A stretch of 64,000 nucleotides of DNA from Pedobacter deserti (GCF_024436415.1 NZ_JAFMZQ010000001.1:2170001-2234000), one strand, 5' to 3'; positions 26,451-36,706 are shown, counted from the stretch's first letter. Notes: generated by a model from the letters alone, not told the origin. Program-made: numbers and translations.

Positions 26451-29156
26451 ATGAATTTAAAACGCTCCTTAGTAGCCGTCCTTTTGCTCAGTATGGCGGG
26501 CTTTTTGGCCTTTACCCCTATGCAAACCGACCCTTTAGAAAAAATGATTGCCGCGCTCGAAAAGTGGGCAGAGTCTAACCCACAGGAAAAGGTGTATCTG
26601 CATACCGACAGACCTTATTACCTTGTGGGTGATACCATCTGGTTTAAGGCCTATGTCACCTTAGGTGCCAAAAACCAACTCTCCGGTCATAGTGGCGCTG
26701 TATACGTCGATCTGTTCAACGAATCCGATTCCCTGGCCAAAGCGCTTAAACTTCCGGTCATATCCGGAATGGCCAAAGGCGAGTTCATCCTGGCCGACAG
26801 CAATATGCGAGACGGCAACTACCGGATCCGGGCCTATACCCAATGGATGCGCAACGCCGGACCGGAATATTATTACAATAAGGTTTTTAAGGTAGGGAAC
26901 TCTGTAGCCAACCCGGTATTCACTAAAGTTACCTATGAATACCCGGCGAAAGGGGCTGTTACCGCTGTGGTAACGTATACAAATGACAAGGGCGAGCCGT
27001 ATGCGAACAAGGCGGTTAGCTACGACTTTATAGACAATTCTGCCATTGCCAGCAGCGGCAAAAAAGAGACAGATGCCCAGGGCCAGATCAGGGTAGAGCT
27101 CAAAGGTGGCAAGTCCAAGACTTTTCAGAACGCACACCTGGCTACCAAATTACAGCTGGAGGAGAAATCCATCATCGTTAAGAAATTTATGATCAAGTCG
27201 GTCGCCACCGAAGCAGACATCCAATTCTTCCCGGAAGGGGGGCAACTGGTTAACGGCGTGCGTTCACGCGTGGCATTCAAGGCCATCGGTACCTCGGGAA
27301 ATGGTGTAGATGTTAAAGGCGTCATTACCGACCAGGCCAACCAGGAAGTCGCCCAGTTTGAGAGTCAGCACCTGGGCATGGGCTATTTCCAGCTTCAGCC
27401 AGAGGCGGGAAAAACCTATACCGCACAGGTTACATATGCCGACGGATCCAAATCGGCTGTAAAGCTTCCGGCAGCGCTGGCTGCGGGACATGTACTTTCG
27501 GTGTATAACACTGGAAATGATACAGCACTCGTGCGGATCAGGACCAGCGAAGCGACCCTGGCTGCAAGCAAAGGCTCACTCGGCCTTGTGGTGCAGGGCG
27601 GGGGCGTGGTGTACTTCGGCAGCCCTATTGCGGTCGACAAGCCCATGGTTTCGATCCCCGTGCCGCTTAAAGACATCCCATCCGGAATTCTGCAGTTCAC
27701 GCTCTTTTCCGGAGCGGGCATCGCGACCAACGAACGCATTATTTTTGTTCAAAATACCGACAAGTTAAATCTGAGCCTGAGCTCAAATAAGACGGAGTAT
27801 AAGGCAAGAGAGAAAGTGGATATCGCCGTGAGCGCTAAAGATGCTGCAGGTCAGCCTGCCACCGGAAGTTTCTCGGTTGCGGTGGTCAACGAAACTACGG
27901 TGCCAAGCGGTGAGCGCACGGAGCACAGCATTTTCTCGCATTTGCTGCTTAGTTCAGACATCAAAGGTTATGTAGAACAGCCCAATTACTATTTTGTAGA
28001 ACCGAATGAGGAAACGGCCGCCAAGCTGGATGTTTTGATGATGACCCAGGGGTACCGCCGTTTTGTTTGGCGCGACCTGGCGGTAAAGCCGCTCCAGTTC
28101 CCATATCCGGTAGAAAAGCTGACTTCGGCGGTGAGCGGTAAACTGCTCGACCTGCGCAACAGGCCGGTTGCCAACGGTAAAATCACGCTGATCAATAACC
28201 GCATCGGGCTGGTGATCGATACCGTTACCGACGCGCAGGGCAGGTTTAAATTTGATAACCTGCTTATCGGCGAGGGTATAGACTTTACCGTGCAGGGGCG
28301 TACCGAAAAAGGGGGTAAAAATGTAGAAGTGCTGGTCGACCGCATGAGCACACAAGCTAAAACACCTAACTTCAATATCGGCGATCTCGACAGCGATCCG
28401 AGGAACCTCATGGCTGCAATCCTGGCCAACAGCCGCGCTCAGGAAGATGACCTGCTGAAACGCGGTATGATGGGACGTACGCAGCAGCTTCGCGAAGTGG
28501 AGATCCGCGCACGCCGCAGGTTTGCCACAAGGGTCGATATGTTGTCGGTACCCGAAGGGCATGCCGATCAGACCCTTACCGTAGAAGATCCTGCACAGTT
28601 CAAAGACGTTAAGGAATTCCTGATGATGCGACTCACGAACGTGGCCTTCCGGAACGTTGACATGGGACAGTGCGGTATGGTCGACGTACCTTTCAGCAGG
28701 AACGAGCCGATGACGATCGTTCTGAACGGTAGGAAGCTCGATCATTGCGAAGCGCAGTTTGTTTATGAAGGCAATCCCACAGATATCATACGCATCGATG
28801 TGGTGCGGACCAATATGGCGCTGATGTCGCTCTTGGGCGGACAAAGCATTGTGATCTCAACCAAGCCGGGAGCTTTCCGCACCAGGTACGATCCTTCGGT
28901 AACCAATTACCTGCCGCAGGGTTACAACAACAGCAAGGAGTTTTATTCGCCTAAGTATAAGCACGACGGGACCGATCCGCAGGTGGCCGACCTCCGCACC
29001 ACCATTTACTGGAACCCTTCGGTGATCACCAATAACGGTGCGGCAAGTTTCGACTTCTTTAATGCCGACAGTAAAGGGAAATACAAGGTGGTGATAGAAG
29101 GTATTAGTGCACAGGGACAACTAGGCCGGGCTGTTTACCGCTACACGGTCAACTAA
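26451..29156 (+). CDS. macroglobulin/plug-type envelope protein, paralogue A
   Basis: 901 residues with an N-terminal signal (LLLSMAGFLAFTP). Starts with an MG2-like beta domain (EKVYLHTDRPYYLVGDTIWF, about 45-64), further Ig-like modules (IQFFPEGGQLVNGVRSRVAF, about 258-277), an MG-like region with LMMTQGYRRFVWRDL (about 527), a carboxypeptidase-like module (VSGKLLDLRNRPVANGKITL), then a TonB-plug-like part (QLREVEIRARRR and DIIRIDVV, SIVISTKPG) with two conserved Cys. There is no barrel after the plug. Similar to 49761-52508 along its whole length. Periplasmic or outer-membrane location. Function unknown. Confidence 0.8.
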   Translation: MNLKRSLVAVLLLSMAGFLAFTPMQTDPLEKMIAALEKWAESNPQEKVYLHTDRPYYLVGDTIWFKAYVTLGAKNQLSGHSGAVYVDLFNESDSLAKALKLPVISGMAKGEFILADSNMRDGNYRIRAYTQWMRNAGPEYYYNKVFKVGNSVANPVFTKVTYEYPAKGAVTAVVTYTNDKGEPYANKAVSYDFIDNSAIASSGKKETDAQGQIRVELKGGKSKTFQNAHLATKLQLEEKSIIVKKFMIKSVATEADIQFFPEGGQLVNGVRSRVAFKAIGTSGNGVDVKGVITDQANQEVAQFESQHLGMGYFQLQPEAGKTYTAQVTYADGSKSAVKLPAALAAGHVLSVYNTGNDTALVRIRTSEATLAASKGSLGLVVQGGGVVYFGSPIAVDKPMVSIPVPLKDIPSGILQFTLFSGAGIATNERIIFVQNTDKLNLSLSSNKTEYKAREKVDIAVSAKDAAGQPATGSFSVAVVNETTVPSGERTEHSIFSHLLLSSDIKGYVEQPNYYFVEPNEETAAKLDVLMMTQGYRRFVWRDLAVKPLQFPYPVEKLTSAVSGKLLDLRNRPVANGKITLINNRIGLVIDTVTDAQGRFKFDNLLIGEGIDFTVQGRTEKGGKNVEVLVDRMSTQAKTPNFNIGDLDSDPRNLMAAILANSRAQEDDLLKRGMMGRTQQLREVEIRARRRFATRVDMLSVPEGHADQTLTVEDPAQFKDVKEFLMMRLTNVAFRNVDMGQCGMVDVPFSRNEPMTIVLNGRKLDHCEAQFVYEGNPTDIIRIDVVRTNMALMSLLGGQSIVISTKPGAFRTRYDPSVTNYLPQGYNNSKEFYSPKYKHDGTDPQVADLRTTIYWNPSVITNNGAASFDFFNADSKGKYKVVIEGISAQGQLGRAVYRYTVN

Positions 29157-29187
29157 CAGTCGGCCAACAAGGCTATAAACGCTTAAG

Positions 29188-29201
29188 CGCAAACGTTTGC
29201 G
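29188..29201. promoter_or_regulatory. LacI-type operator candidate upstream of the hexuronate operon
   Basis: Perfect 14-bp palindrome CGCAAACGTTTGCG with the central CpG and A/T flanks of LacI/GalR-family operators (close to the PurR consensus). A second palindrome, CGCTTAAGCG (29180-29189), overlaps its left edge. It lies 71 bases before the uxuA ATG. Confidence 0.5.
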
Positions 29202-29206
29202 ATAAT

Positions 29207-29233
29207 AAAAGGGGCTTAAAGGCCCCTTTTTTA
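29207..29233 (+). terminator. terminator between envelope gene and hexuronate operon
   Basis: Stem AAAAGGGGC (29207-29215) / GCCCCTTTT (29222-29230), six-base loop, then continued T. It separates the 901-residue gene from uxuA. A TATCTTTA at 29246-29253 just after it could be the -7 box of the operon. Confidence 0.85.
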
Positions 29234-29272
29234 TTGCCAAGCCCGTATCTTTAAAACAGTACTAAATACGAT

Positions 29273-30469
29273 ATGAACGAACAAAACCGCATTTACCGGA
29301 TGACGCAGACCATGCGCTGGTTTGGCGCTGCCGATCCGGTTAGCCTGGCCGATATCCGTCAGGCCGGCTGCACAGGGGTGGTTAGCGCCCTGCACCACAT
29401 CCCCAACGGGGAAATATGGAGCGTAGCTGAAATAGAGAACCATAAAGCAATTATAGAGAGAGCCGGACTGCAGTGGGAGGTGGTAGAAAGTGTGCCCGTG
29501 CATGAGGCTATTAAGACACAGGATACCGGTTTTGAAACCTATATCAGTCACTATAAAACCACCCTGCGCAATCTAGCCAGGTGCGGTATAAGGGTTGTGA
29601 CTTATAATTTTATGCCGGTGCTCGATTGGACGCGGACCAACCTGATGTTTGAGCTGGAAAACGGTGCCCGGGCACTGAAATTCGAAAAGGCGGCACTTGT
29701 AGCCTTCGATGTGTTTATGTTGCAGCGGCCCGGGGCGGAGGGCGACTACACGGCTGAAGAACTGGAAGCTGGCAGGTTGCGCTATAGCGGCATGACAGAG
29801 GCGGAGCGTTTGCTCTTGCAGCGTACCATAATCGCCGGCTTGCCCGGTAGCGAGGAAAGCTTTACCCTGCAGCAGTTTCAGCAGGCGCTGGATAAGTACC
29901 AAGGTATAGACGCAGAGCGACTGGCTCAGAACCTGATCTATTTCCTGTCGCACATCACCCCCGTAGCGGAAGAAGTGGGTATTCAACTGGCCATACACCC
30001 CGACGATCCGCCATACCCGATATTTGGTCTGCCCAGGGTGGTAAGCACCGCCCAGATGGTAGAGAAGTTGTTTGCTGCCGTGCCTTCCACACACAATGGC
30101 CTGTGTTTTTGTACCGGCTCTTTCGGCGTTCGGGCAGATAACGACCTGGTAGGCATGGTTGAGGCCTTTTCCGGCCGCATTCATTTCGTGCACCTGAGAA
30201 GCACACGGCGCAACGGGGCGGGCGATTTCTATGAGGACAATCACCTGGAAGGGGATGTAGACATGTACGGCGTAGTGAGCGCACTTTATGAGGTGCAGCA
30301 GCGGCGACAAATCAGTATCCCGATGCGCCCCGATCATGGTCACCAGATGCTCGACGACCTGCACAAGCTAACCAATCCGGGCTATTCTGCCATCGGCAGG
30401 TTAAAGGGACTGGCAGAGTTGCGGGGCCTTGAGCATGGCATTATTCATTCAAAAACCACCTTACGATGA
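29273..30469 (+). CDS. uxuA: mannonate dehydratase
   Basis: 398 residues, the normal UxuA length. Converts D-mannonate to 2-keto-3-deoxy-D-gluconate with a divalent metal, in the cytoplasm. Signature parts: [44 protein letters not shown] (about 112-123), LAIHPDDPP metal loop (about 237-245), [16 protein letters not shown] and the C-terminal [11 protein letters not shown]. First gene of the operon; its TGA overlaps the uxaC ATG (ATGA at 30466-30469), so translation is coupled. Confidence 0.97.
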   Translation: MNEQNRIYRMTQTMRWFGAADPVSLADIRQAGCTGVVSALHHIPNGEIWSVAEIENHKAIIERAGLQWEVVESVPVHEAIKTQDTGFETYISHYKTTLRNLARCGIRVVTYNFMPVLDWTRTNLMFELENGARALKFEKAALVAFDVFMLQRPGAEGDYTAEELEAGRLRYSGMTEAERLLLQRTIIAGLPGSEESFTLQQFQQALDKYQGIDAERLAQNLIYFLSHITPVAEEVGIQLAIHPDDPPYPIFGLPRVVSTAQMVEKLFAAVPSTHNGLCFCTGSFGVRADNDLVGMVEAFSGRIHFVHLRSTRRNGAGDFYEDNHLEGDVDMYGVVSALYEVQQRRQISIPMRPDHGHQMLDDLHKLTNPGYSAIGRLKGLAELRGLEHGIIHSKTTLR

Positions 30470-31875
30470 AACAAGGAGCAGTTATACCAGAAGACTTTCT
30501 TTTGTCGAACGACACCGCTAGAGCGCTGTATCACAACTACGCAAAAGACCTTCCGGTGATCGATTACCACAACCACTTGCCGCCGCAGGAGATTGCCGAA
30601 AACAAGCAGTTTGCCAACCTCACAGAGATCTGGCTTAAAGGCGATCATTATAAATGGCGGGGCATGCGTGCGCTTGGGGTCGATGAGCGCCTGATTACCG
30701 GCGATGCCAGTGATGAGGAGAAGTTTACGGCCTGGGCCCGCGTGGTGCCAGCCACCGTGCGCAATCCCTTGTTTCACTGGACGCATATGGAGCTTAAGGA
30801 TCCTTTTGGGGTAAACCAGTACCTCAACGAAGGCTCGGCTATCGAAATTTACCGCCACTGCAATGAGCTGCTTGCTACGCCTGATTTTTCTACCCAGGGT
30901 TTGCTGAAGCATTTCAAGGTGCAGATGGTGGGCACTACCGATGATCCATGCGACGACCTGCAGTACCACCGCGCTTTGCGCGAAAGTAACTTTGAAGTGA
31001 AGGTAAAGCCGTCCTTCCGTCCGGATAAAGCCTTGCAGATTGATAAACCTGCCCAGTTTCGCGCCTATATGAAGTCGCTGGGCGAGGCAGCTAACATGGT
31101 CATAAGCGATTTACCGGGACTCATCGCCGCGCTGCAAAGCCGGGTTGACCACTTCGCTGCGCATGGCTGCAGCATAGCCGATCATGGTTTGTCGGCCCTA
31201 CCTGCGGTTTACCGCCTCACGGAAACGGAGCAGCAGGAGTTTGAGGCCTTTCTGAAGCCGGGCGACCGCCACTATTCGAATCCGGATGCTTTTGCGGGTT
31301 ATGTGCTTACTGCCCTCTCTAAAATGTATCACGAGAAGGGCTGGGTGCAGCAGTTTCACCTTGGCGCTATCCGCAACAACAACATCGGTATGTTCAACAA
31401 GCTGGGCGCCGATTCTGGATATGACTCCATCGGTGATTTTAACCAGATCGAGCGTATGGCGGGGTTCTTTGGTAACCTGAGTGCCAGCGATCAGCTGACC
31501 AAGACGATCATTTACAATCTTAATCCGGCCGACAATGAGGCCTTCGCGGCGATGATCGGCAACTTTGCCGATGGCAGCATGAAGGGCAAGATGCAGTTTG
31601 GTTCAGGATGGTGGTTCCTGGACCAGAAAGACGGCATAGAAAAGCAGCTAAACGCCTTGTCTAACATGGGTATCGTGAGCAATTTCATAGGCATGCTTAC
31701 CGACTCGCGCAGCTTTCTTTCTTACTCGCGGCACGAGTACTTCCGGCGCATCCTATGCAACCTTTTCGGTGCCGAAATGGAGGCTGGTCTGCTGCCCGAC
31801 GATGAGAAATGGATAGGTCAGATCGTTTCTGATATTTGCTATTACAATGCAAAAGAGTATTTTGGGCTCGATTAA
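30466..31875 (+). CDS. uxaC: glucuronate/galacturonate isomerase
   Basis: 469 residues. Interconverts D-glucuronate with D-fructuronate and D-galacturonate with D-tagaturonate. Family features: [74 protein letters not shown] and [20 protein letters not shown]. Full length and intact. Coupled to uxuA by a 4-base overlap and followed after 43 bases by kduI. Confidence 0.97.
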   Translation: MKQGAVIPEDFLLSNDTARALYHNYAKDLPVIDYHNHLPPQEIAENKQFANLTEIWLKGDHYKWRGMRALGVDERLITGDASDEEKFTAWARVVPATVRNPLFHWTHMELKDPFGVNQYLNEGSAIEIYRHCNELLATPDFSTQGLLKHFKVQMVGTTDDPCDDLQYHRALRESNFEVKVKPSFRPDKALQIDKPAQFRAYMKSLGEAANMVISDLPGLIAALQSRVDHFAAHGCSIADHGLSALPAVYRLTETEQQEFEAFLKPGDRHYSNPDAFAGYVLTALSKMYHEKGWVQQFHLGAIRNNNIGMFNKLGADSGYDSIGDFNQIERMAGFFGNLSASDQLTKTIIYNLNPADNEAFAAMIGNFADGSMKGKMQFGSGWWFLDQKDGIEKQLNALSNMGIVSNFIGMLTDSRSFLSYSRHEYFRRILCNLFGAEMEAGLLPDDEKWIGQIVSDICYYNAKEYFGLD

Positions 31876-31918
31876 CCCTTTTACCCGAATAACCACGCAA
31901 AAATTAAAGAAGCCGAAA

Positions 31919-32761
31919 ATGCAGACCTATTTTGAAGGAAGATACGCCGTTAGTCCGAATGAGGCGCGGCAAATGGATACACGTACTTTACGCGACACTT
32001 TTTTAATCCCCAACCTTTTTGAGATTGATGCCATACGCCTGGTGCTGTCGCATTACGACCGTTACATTACCGGCGGTGTGATGCCTGTACACGAGGTAGT
32101 TACACTGAGCAATCCGGATTACCTCAAGGCGGAATACTTCCTGGAGCGCCGCGAGCTGGGCATCATCAATGTAGGCGGAGCAGGTTCGGTGAGAGTCGAC
32201 GGCCAGACTTACGATCTTGAATACAAAGAAGCATTGTATATCGGCAGGGGCAACCGCGAGGTCAGTTTTGCAAGTAAAGATCAGGCGCATCCTGCCAAGT
32301 TTTACATCAATTCTGCACCGGCGCATCATGTTTACCCCACTAAGAAAGTCACCAAACAAGAGGCAGAGATCGTAGAACTCGGTTCGGCCGAAACAGCTAA
32401 CCACCGGGTGATCAATAAACTTATCGTAAACAGCGTAGTGCAGACCTGTCAGCTGCAAATGGGCATGACCGAACTTAAGACCGGAAGCGTGTGGAACACC
32501 ATGCCTGCGCATACGCACGACCGCCGTATGGAAGTATACTTCTACTTTGAGGTGCCGGCCGGACAAAGCGTTTGCCATTTTATGGGTGAGCCTGAGGAAA
32601 CACGCCATACCTGGATGCAGAACGAGCAGGCCGTGATATCGCCCAACTGGTCGATACACTCCGGTGCCGGAACGAGCAACTATACTTTTATATGGGGTAT
32701 GGCAGGTGAGAACCTCGATTATGGCGATATGGACCATTGTGCAATAACTGATTTGAAATGA
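31919..32761 (+). CDS. kduI: 5-dehydro-4-deoxy-D-glucuronate isomerase
   Basis: 280 residues from the ATG at 31919; upstream in-frame codons overlap uxaC and are not family-like. Cupin fold. Isomerises 4-deoxy-5-ketouronate, the form of unsaturated uronate released from lyase products. Zn-site motif [17 protein letters not shown] (about 198-214), the [12 protein letters not shown] region and [22 protein letters not shown] near the end. Its last codons overlap the next start (ATGA at 32758-32761). Confidence 0.96.
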   Translation: MQTYFEGRYAVSPNEARQMDTRTLRDTFLIPNLFEIDAIRLVLSHYDRYITGGVMPVHEVVTLSNPDYLKAEYFLERRELGIINVGGAGSVRVDGQTYDLEYKEALYIGRGNREVSFASKDQAHPAKFYINSAPAHHVYPTKKVTKQEAEIVELGSAETANHRVINKLIVNSVVQTCQLQMGMTELKTGSVWNTMPAHTHDRRMEVYFYFEVPAGQSVCHFMGEPEETRHTWMQNEQAVISPNWSIHSGAGTSNYTFIWGMAGENLDYGDMDHCAITDLK

Positions 32762-33924
32762 GAAACTCAATCCTAGTATTCCTGCTTTTGGCAGGCTCAT
32801 TGTCCAGTGTTTTAGGGCAGAAAAAAACCGAAGGAATTCAGATTAGCCTAGGCGGGTATGACAACATGACCTATAACCATATGAAGAATTATACATTCTC
32901 AGTGGATTGGGCTTATATCATGCAAGAGTTTCCGGAATTGAGGGTGGGCAATTTTAAGGTGATTGACGTGCAAACGGGTAAAGAGATCGCGTACCAACTG
33001 GAATATAGGGGACAAAAAGCTGTTCAGAATCTGCTGGTTCAGATAACGCCCAAGACGGACATTACGGTTCACGGCATCCGTTTAGTACCCGGAAAACCTG
33101 CATTATTTTCGTCCAGAGTATACGGCAGATATGTGCCCGAACGCAAAGACGATTTTGCCTGGGAGAATGACCGCATAGCTTTCCGGATGTACGGCAAGGC
33201 GCTCGAGTCTACCAACGAAAATGCCTATGGTATAGATGTCTGGTCCAAGCGTAACGACAGTATGGTTATCGATAAGTGGTATAAAACAGGCGATTACCAT
33301 AAGGATCACGGGCTGGGACTCGATTATTACAGCGTGGGCTATACCCTGGGTGGGGGCGATATAGCGCCTGTTGTGGGCGACAAGATTTACTTTCCAAAGA
33401 ACTACAGAAACTGGAAAATACTTGATAAGGGCCCTATCAGGTTTACCTTCCAGCTAGACTATGACGAATGGGACGTTGCAGGCCGGAAGGTTAAGGTTAG
33501 CAAACTGATATCCCTCGATGCCGGAGCTCAGCTTAACAGGATAGAGGCAACCTTTACTTTTGCCGGTACTGAACCACTTCCTGTCGCCATCGGCATAGTG
33601 AAGCGCAAAGAACCCGGCCACATTGTTCTGGATGAGCGGTCAGGATTAATGTCCTATTGGGAACCCGCGCATGGTCAGGACGGTATACTGGGCCTTGGCA
33701 CACTGCTTTTCAATAAATCGGGACTGATGAAGGTATCGGCTACGCATTTACTTACCGAAACTTATGTCGAATCTGGAAAACCGGTGATCTATTACAGTGG
33801 CGCTGTGTGGAATAAGGCGTCCTCGCCAAAGATCTCAGCTTTTCAATCTGAGGCGAACTGGAACAACTACCTTCGGGATTTCGCAAACGCTATGCGCAGT
33901 GATGTTTTGATCGGCATAAAATAA
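32758..33924 (+). CDS. DUF4861 family secreted protein
   Basis: 388 residues. Signal peptide at 1-20 ([13 protein letters not shown]). The remainder matches the DUF4861 family found in pectin/uronate utilisation loci: [54 protein letters not shown]. Likely periplasmic and carbohydrate-active, but no catalytic activity is established. It sits between kduI (overlap) and kduD (gap of four bases), so it belongs to uronate catabolism by context. Confidence 0.88.
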   Translation: MRNSILVFLLLAGSLSSVLGQKKTEGIQISLGGYDNMTYNHMKNYTFSVDWAYIMQEFPELRVGNFKVIDVQTGKEIAYQLEYRGQKAVQNLLVQITPKTDITVHGIRLVPGKPALFSSRVYGRYVPERKDDFAWENDRIAFRMYGKALESTNENAYGIDVWSKRNDSMVIDKWYKTGDYHKDHGLGLDYYSVGYTLGGGDIAPVVGDKIYFPKNYRNWKILDKGPIRFTFQLDYDEWDVAGRKVKVSKLISLDAGAQLNRIEATFTFAGTEPLPVAIGIVKRKEPGHIVLDERSGLMSYWEPAHGQDGILGLGTLLFNKSGLMKVSATHLLTETYVESGKPVIYYSGAVWNKASSPKISAFQSEANWNNYLRDFANAMRSDVLIGIK

Positions 33925-33928
33925 ACAT

Positions 33929-34699
33929 ATGAACGTACTTAATTTATTCGACCTGAGCGGTAAGACGGCACTGGTAACCGGTTGCAAAAGAGGAATAGGA
34001 AAAGCCATGGCAGAAGCGTTAGCAGAGGCAGGGGCCGACATCATTGGCGTATCGGCAAACCTTGAACTGTCGGGCAGTGAAGTCTCCAAAACCGTAGAAG
34101 CCGCTGGCCGCAGGTTCTACGCCTATCAATGCGATATGGGCGACCGCCAGGCTTTGCAGAATTTCATTGAAAAGCTCCGCGCCGATCACCCGGTGATTGA
34201 TATCCTCGTGAACAACGCCGGAACTATACTCAGAAAGCCTATAGCCGATCACCCTGATGAGTACTGGGACGAGGTGGTGGCCGTAAACCAAACCGCACCT
34301 TTCATCCTCAGCCGCGAGATAGGTCGCGATATGGTTGCCCGCAACAGCGGCAAGATCATCTTTACCGCCTCATTGCTTACCTTTCAGGGCGGCATCACCG
34401 TTCCCGGCTACGCCGCCAGCAAAGGCGCTATCGGTCAGCTAACCAAGGCTTTTGCCAACGAATGGGCAGCACATGGCGTGAACGTAAACGCCATTGCACC
34501 CGGATATATCTCAACGGACAATACCACTGCGCTTCGTGCCGACGAAAACAGGAGCCGCTCCATTATGGAACGCATACCCGCCGGTCGCTGGGGCGAAGCC
34601 GCCGATTTCAAAGGCCCGGTCGTATTCCTGGCCTCAGACGCATCAGATTACATGCACGGCACCGTTATGACAGTTGACGGGGGCTGGATGGGGCGGTAA
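33929..34699 (+). CDS. kduD: 2-dehydro-3-deoxy-D-gluconate 5-dehydrogenase / SDR
   Basis: 256 residues, classical SDR. Cofactor motif TGCKRGIGKAMAEALAEAG (about 17-35), NNAGTI, catalytic Ser in TASLLTFQGG, YAASKGA, and the C-terminus GTVMTVDGGW. SLLTFQGGI is typical of KduD, which reduces 2,5-diketo-3-deoxygluconate to KDG. Because no classical UxuB is present, it may alternatively act as a fructuronate reductase, as SDR-type UxuB does in Bacillus. Its last 73 bases recur at 40926-40998. Confidence 0.9.
   Translation: MNVLNLFDLSGKTALVTGCKRGIGKAMAEALAEAGADIIGVSANLELSGSEVSKTVEAAGRRFYAYQCDMGDRQALQNFIEKLRADHPVIDILVNNAGTILRKPIADHPDEYWDEVVAVNQTAPFILSREIGRDMVARNSGKIIFTASLLTFQGGITVPGYAASKGAIGQLTKAFANEWAAHGVNVNAIAPGYISTDNTTALRADENRSRSIMERIPAGRWGEAADFKGPVVFLASDASDYMHGTVMTVDGGWMGR
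34627..34699 (+). repeat. left copy of duplicated kduD 3' end
   Basis: The terminal 73 bases of kduD, including its stop. Ungapped match to 40926-40998 with ten mismatches by my count. Together they bracket a 6.2-kb accessory segment. Confidence 0.85.
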
Positions 34700-34838
34700 A
34701 AATCTTGGTTTTGAGATGTTTTTCATCAATAATATTAGCCAGGCGATCCTGATACTTTTTTCCGATTTGGATTTGCAGGCCGGAGCCCTTCATGGTGACC
34801 ACTCCTTTAGCAGTCCGAAATTTTGAAGGGTTACACTT
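34700..34838 (-). pseudogene. fragment resembling the end of a LytTR domain
   Basis: On the minus strand a frame runs from about 34856 into kduD. The part outside kduD reads KFRTAKGVVTMKGSGLQIQI followed by GKKYQDRL, which resembles the last strands and helix of LytTR DNA-binding domains. No N-terminal part is present. A weak call; it marks the left boundary of the accessory segment. Confidence 0.3.
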
Positions 34839-34874
34839 CATCCAAATGCATTTCAAATAATTAAGTAATCAGTC

Positions 34875-35288
34875 ATGGTAGACGGAAAAATATATATTGA
34901 AATTGTAAGATTGTTTTTCTCCTTTCTTATTAATGAATTTGGTTTTAATCAAATAAAAGAGACAGAAAATGGAAATGCTTTTTATGATGTGGAATACAGA
35001 GATGGTAAAAGAGCAATTTCCATCTCTTATGAAAATGTTGAAGATTATTTACAAGTGATAGTGTTTATGTTGAAAAACGGGAATCTCTCGGATTATGACG
35101 ATAAGACACATACTTTACATCTAAGTGAATTGAACAAAATTATTCTTCCAAGAATTTATAAAAAAGAGGTTGAAGAAAATAATATATTGTTCAGTAAGTA
35201 TGAAGCTAATGATAGTTTAGGAAGAAAATTATTAAAGTCAGCAAAGGAACTAAGATTGATATTAAAGAATTGGGATTTACTTACGTAA
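34875..35288 (+). CDS. immunity-like protein, family 1 member A
   Basis: 137 residues, acidic, no signal peptide, AT-rich coding unlike the operon before it. Opening helix IYIEIVRLFFSFLINEFGF, then strands NAFYDVEYRDGKRAISISY. The neighbouring 35438-35872 protein has the same order (helix ending in FGF, then Y-rich strands, then a charged helical tail), so the two are probably diverged relatives. I do not recognise a named domain. Small size, pairing with toxin-like scraps and composition suggest an immunity protein, which is inference. Confidence 0.6.
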   Translation: MVDGKIYIEIVRLFFSFLINEFGFNQIKETENGNAFYDVEYRDGKRAISISYENVEDYLQVIVFMLKNGNLSDYDDKTHTLHLSELNKIILPRIYKKEVEENNILFSKYEANDSLGRKLLKSAKELRLILKNWDLLT

Positions 35289-35311
35289 TGTGTTGTTAAG
35301 CAATCCGCTAA

Positions 35312-35398
35312 GACGGTAACACAAGCAGATTATACATTTACCAAGACGGCAGCGAATGGTGTTTCCTAAACTATTCTAAGGGGCAGAAAGAAACTTAA
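35312..35398 (+). pseudogene. short protein-tip remnant, possibly toxin C-terminus
   Basis: A 28-codon open stretch without a start: RLYIYQDGSEWCFLNYSKG, ending at TAA 35396-35398. The composition and position (40 bases before an immunity-like gene) fit the last strands of a secreted toxin whose body has been lost. No family named. Confidence 0.35.
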
Positions 35399-35437
35399 TG
35401 CAAAACTGAAGTACTCCACTGTAAAAATAGTATTTAC

Positions 35438-35872
35438 ATGAAACAGAATTTTATACAATACATCTATGAGCTTTCTAAAAGACTTATTGAAGCATTCGGT
35501 TTTCAGATAAAAACAGAACTCAACGAAGGGGAATCATATATGATTGAATATAGTTCAGGTAATTATGTGATTAAGATTGAAAAGTACTTTCGTGAGTTTT
35601 ATGCAACTCTTTATAAGTTGAACAAGCCTGATAAAGAAATAAATCTTTTCAATTTGTTGGAGTATTTGAGACAAAGTGATGCACAAGATATAAAATCAGA
35701 ATATTTCCGCGACGAAATAGATATTGAAGAATGTTACAAAAAACAATTGAATCATATCTCAGGGGTGCTTTACGAAAATTACAATTTGATAGATGATTTT
35801 TTTTGTGGTAATGATTATGAATTAAAAATGGCCGAATTTGAAAAGTATTGGAGAAACAAGCACCCCTTTTAG
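35438..35872 (+). CDS. immunity-like protein, family 1 member B
   Basis: 144 residues. N-terminal helix FIQYIYELSKRLIEAFGF, strands SYMIEYSSGNYVIKIEKYF, then long charged helices (DAQDIKSEYFRDEIDIEECY). Shares its layout with 34875-35288. Cytoplasmic, acidic. Preceded by a toxin-tip-like scrap at 35312. Unnamed family; immunity role inferred from context only. Confidence 0.6.
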   Translation: MKQNFIQYIYELSKRLIEAFGFQIKTELNEGESYMIEYSSGNYVIKIEKYFREFYATLYKLNKPDKEINLFNLLEYLRQSDAQDIKSEYFRDEIDIEECYKKQLNHISGVLYENYNLIDDFFCGNDYELKMAEFEKYWRNKHPF

Positions 35873-35932
35873 AGATAGGAATTTCAGCAGAAACTTAAAA
35901 GAGAGTTCCATTTTCTATACGTTGAAATCTGA

Positions 35933-36040
35933 TATTGTTATTGGCTTGGAAGATTGGAATATGTACTTTCTGAAGCAAAGAGATTTTTACAGGAAGCGTT
36001 AAAGAACGAAGACGATTTTTTGAATTTCTCAGATCACTAA
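35933..36040 (+). pseudogene. short helical tail remnant
   Basis: 35 codons open without a start codon, reading GRLEYVLSEAKRFLQEALKN then EDDFLNFSDH and a stop. The surrounding 35873-36109 has no intact frame. It looks like the end of a lost gene, 70 bases ahead of the next immunity-like gene. Confidence 0.3.
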
Positions 36041-36109
36041 AATAGTAAAACCCAAACTGCACAACACTACCGCGGGGGCCACCTCTGAACAGCATTACCT
36101 GTTACTATT

Positions 36110-36616
36110 ATGAAATTATGTAAGGAAGAAAGACTCAAGATGAGCATCGAGGAGGTTGCTTTTCGCAATTTGAAGATGTTAATTGATAAGAATCAAGTTT
36201 CATTGGTTAAGGAATTAAATCAGATTTTGCAAACTACGAAGAGCCATGAAGTACGAGATTCAGTAGCTAAAATACTTTATTGTATTAAGCATAAAACATC
36301 TCTTAGGGCTTTTATAAATGCAATAAAAAATCCGCTTTCTAAAAATCATCGTGGGTACTTGGTGCTATGCTGTGAAGCGTTTGATTGTTCCAATCATCTT
36401 TTGTTTTTTATAGACTTAACGATATCAGATAATTACTATACTGCTTCCAACGCTTTGCTGGTCATCAAAGAGATGAAGGGCCCTTTTAAGGCTGCCCACT
36501 ATAAAAAGGCGATTGATAAATTATCTTTTTTTTTAGATCGTAACAAGGATGATGAAAGGGAAGTTATGATCCGGGATTTAATGGATTTCTTAGTCAAAGT
36601 TCAAATAAAACTGTAG
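36110..36616 (+). CDS. HEAT-like helical protein, possible immunity
   Basis: 168 residues, almost all helical with paired helices repeated about every 35 residues (VRDSVAKILYCIKHKTSL, HRGYLVLCCEAFDCSNHLLF, YTASNALLVIKEMKGPF). This is the look of small HEAT-repeat immunity proteins. No catalytic motif. An alternative start at 36140 (MSIEEVAF) is possible. The stop is followed by the left end of a broken IS256-type element. Confidence 0.55.
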   Translation: MKLCKEERLKMSIEEVAFRNLKMLIDKNQVSLVKELNQILQTTKSHEVRDSVAKILYCIKHKTSLRAFINAIKNPLSKNHRGYLVLCCEAFDCSNHLLFFIDLTISDNYYTASNALLVIKEMKGPFKAAHYKKAIDKLSFFLDRNKDDEREVMIRDLMDFLVKVQIKL

Positions 36617-36706
36617 AGGGAACCTAAGGAACTAATTACTGTCGCCTCTATGAGGGTGTTTCCTGAACTGTGTCAATAGTGTAACTTTAAACTTTCGACA
36701 TAAATA

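Noticed and set aside
27954..28844. 296-codon minus-strand frame
   Set aside because: Antisense shadow of envelope paralogue A.
29573..30364. 263-codon minus-strand frame
   Set aside because: Antisense shadow of uxuA.
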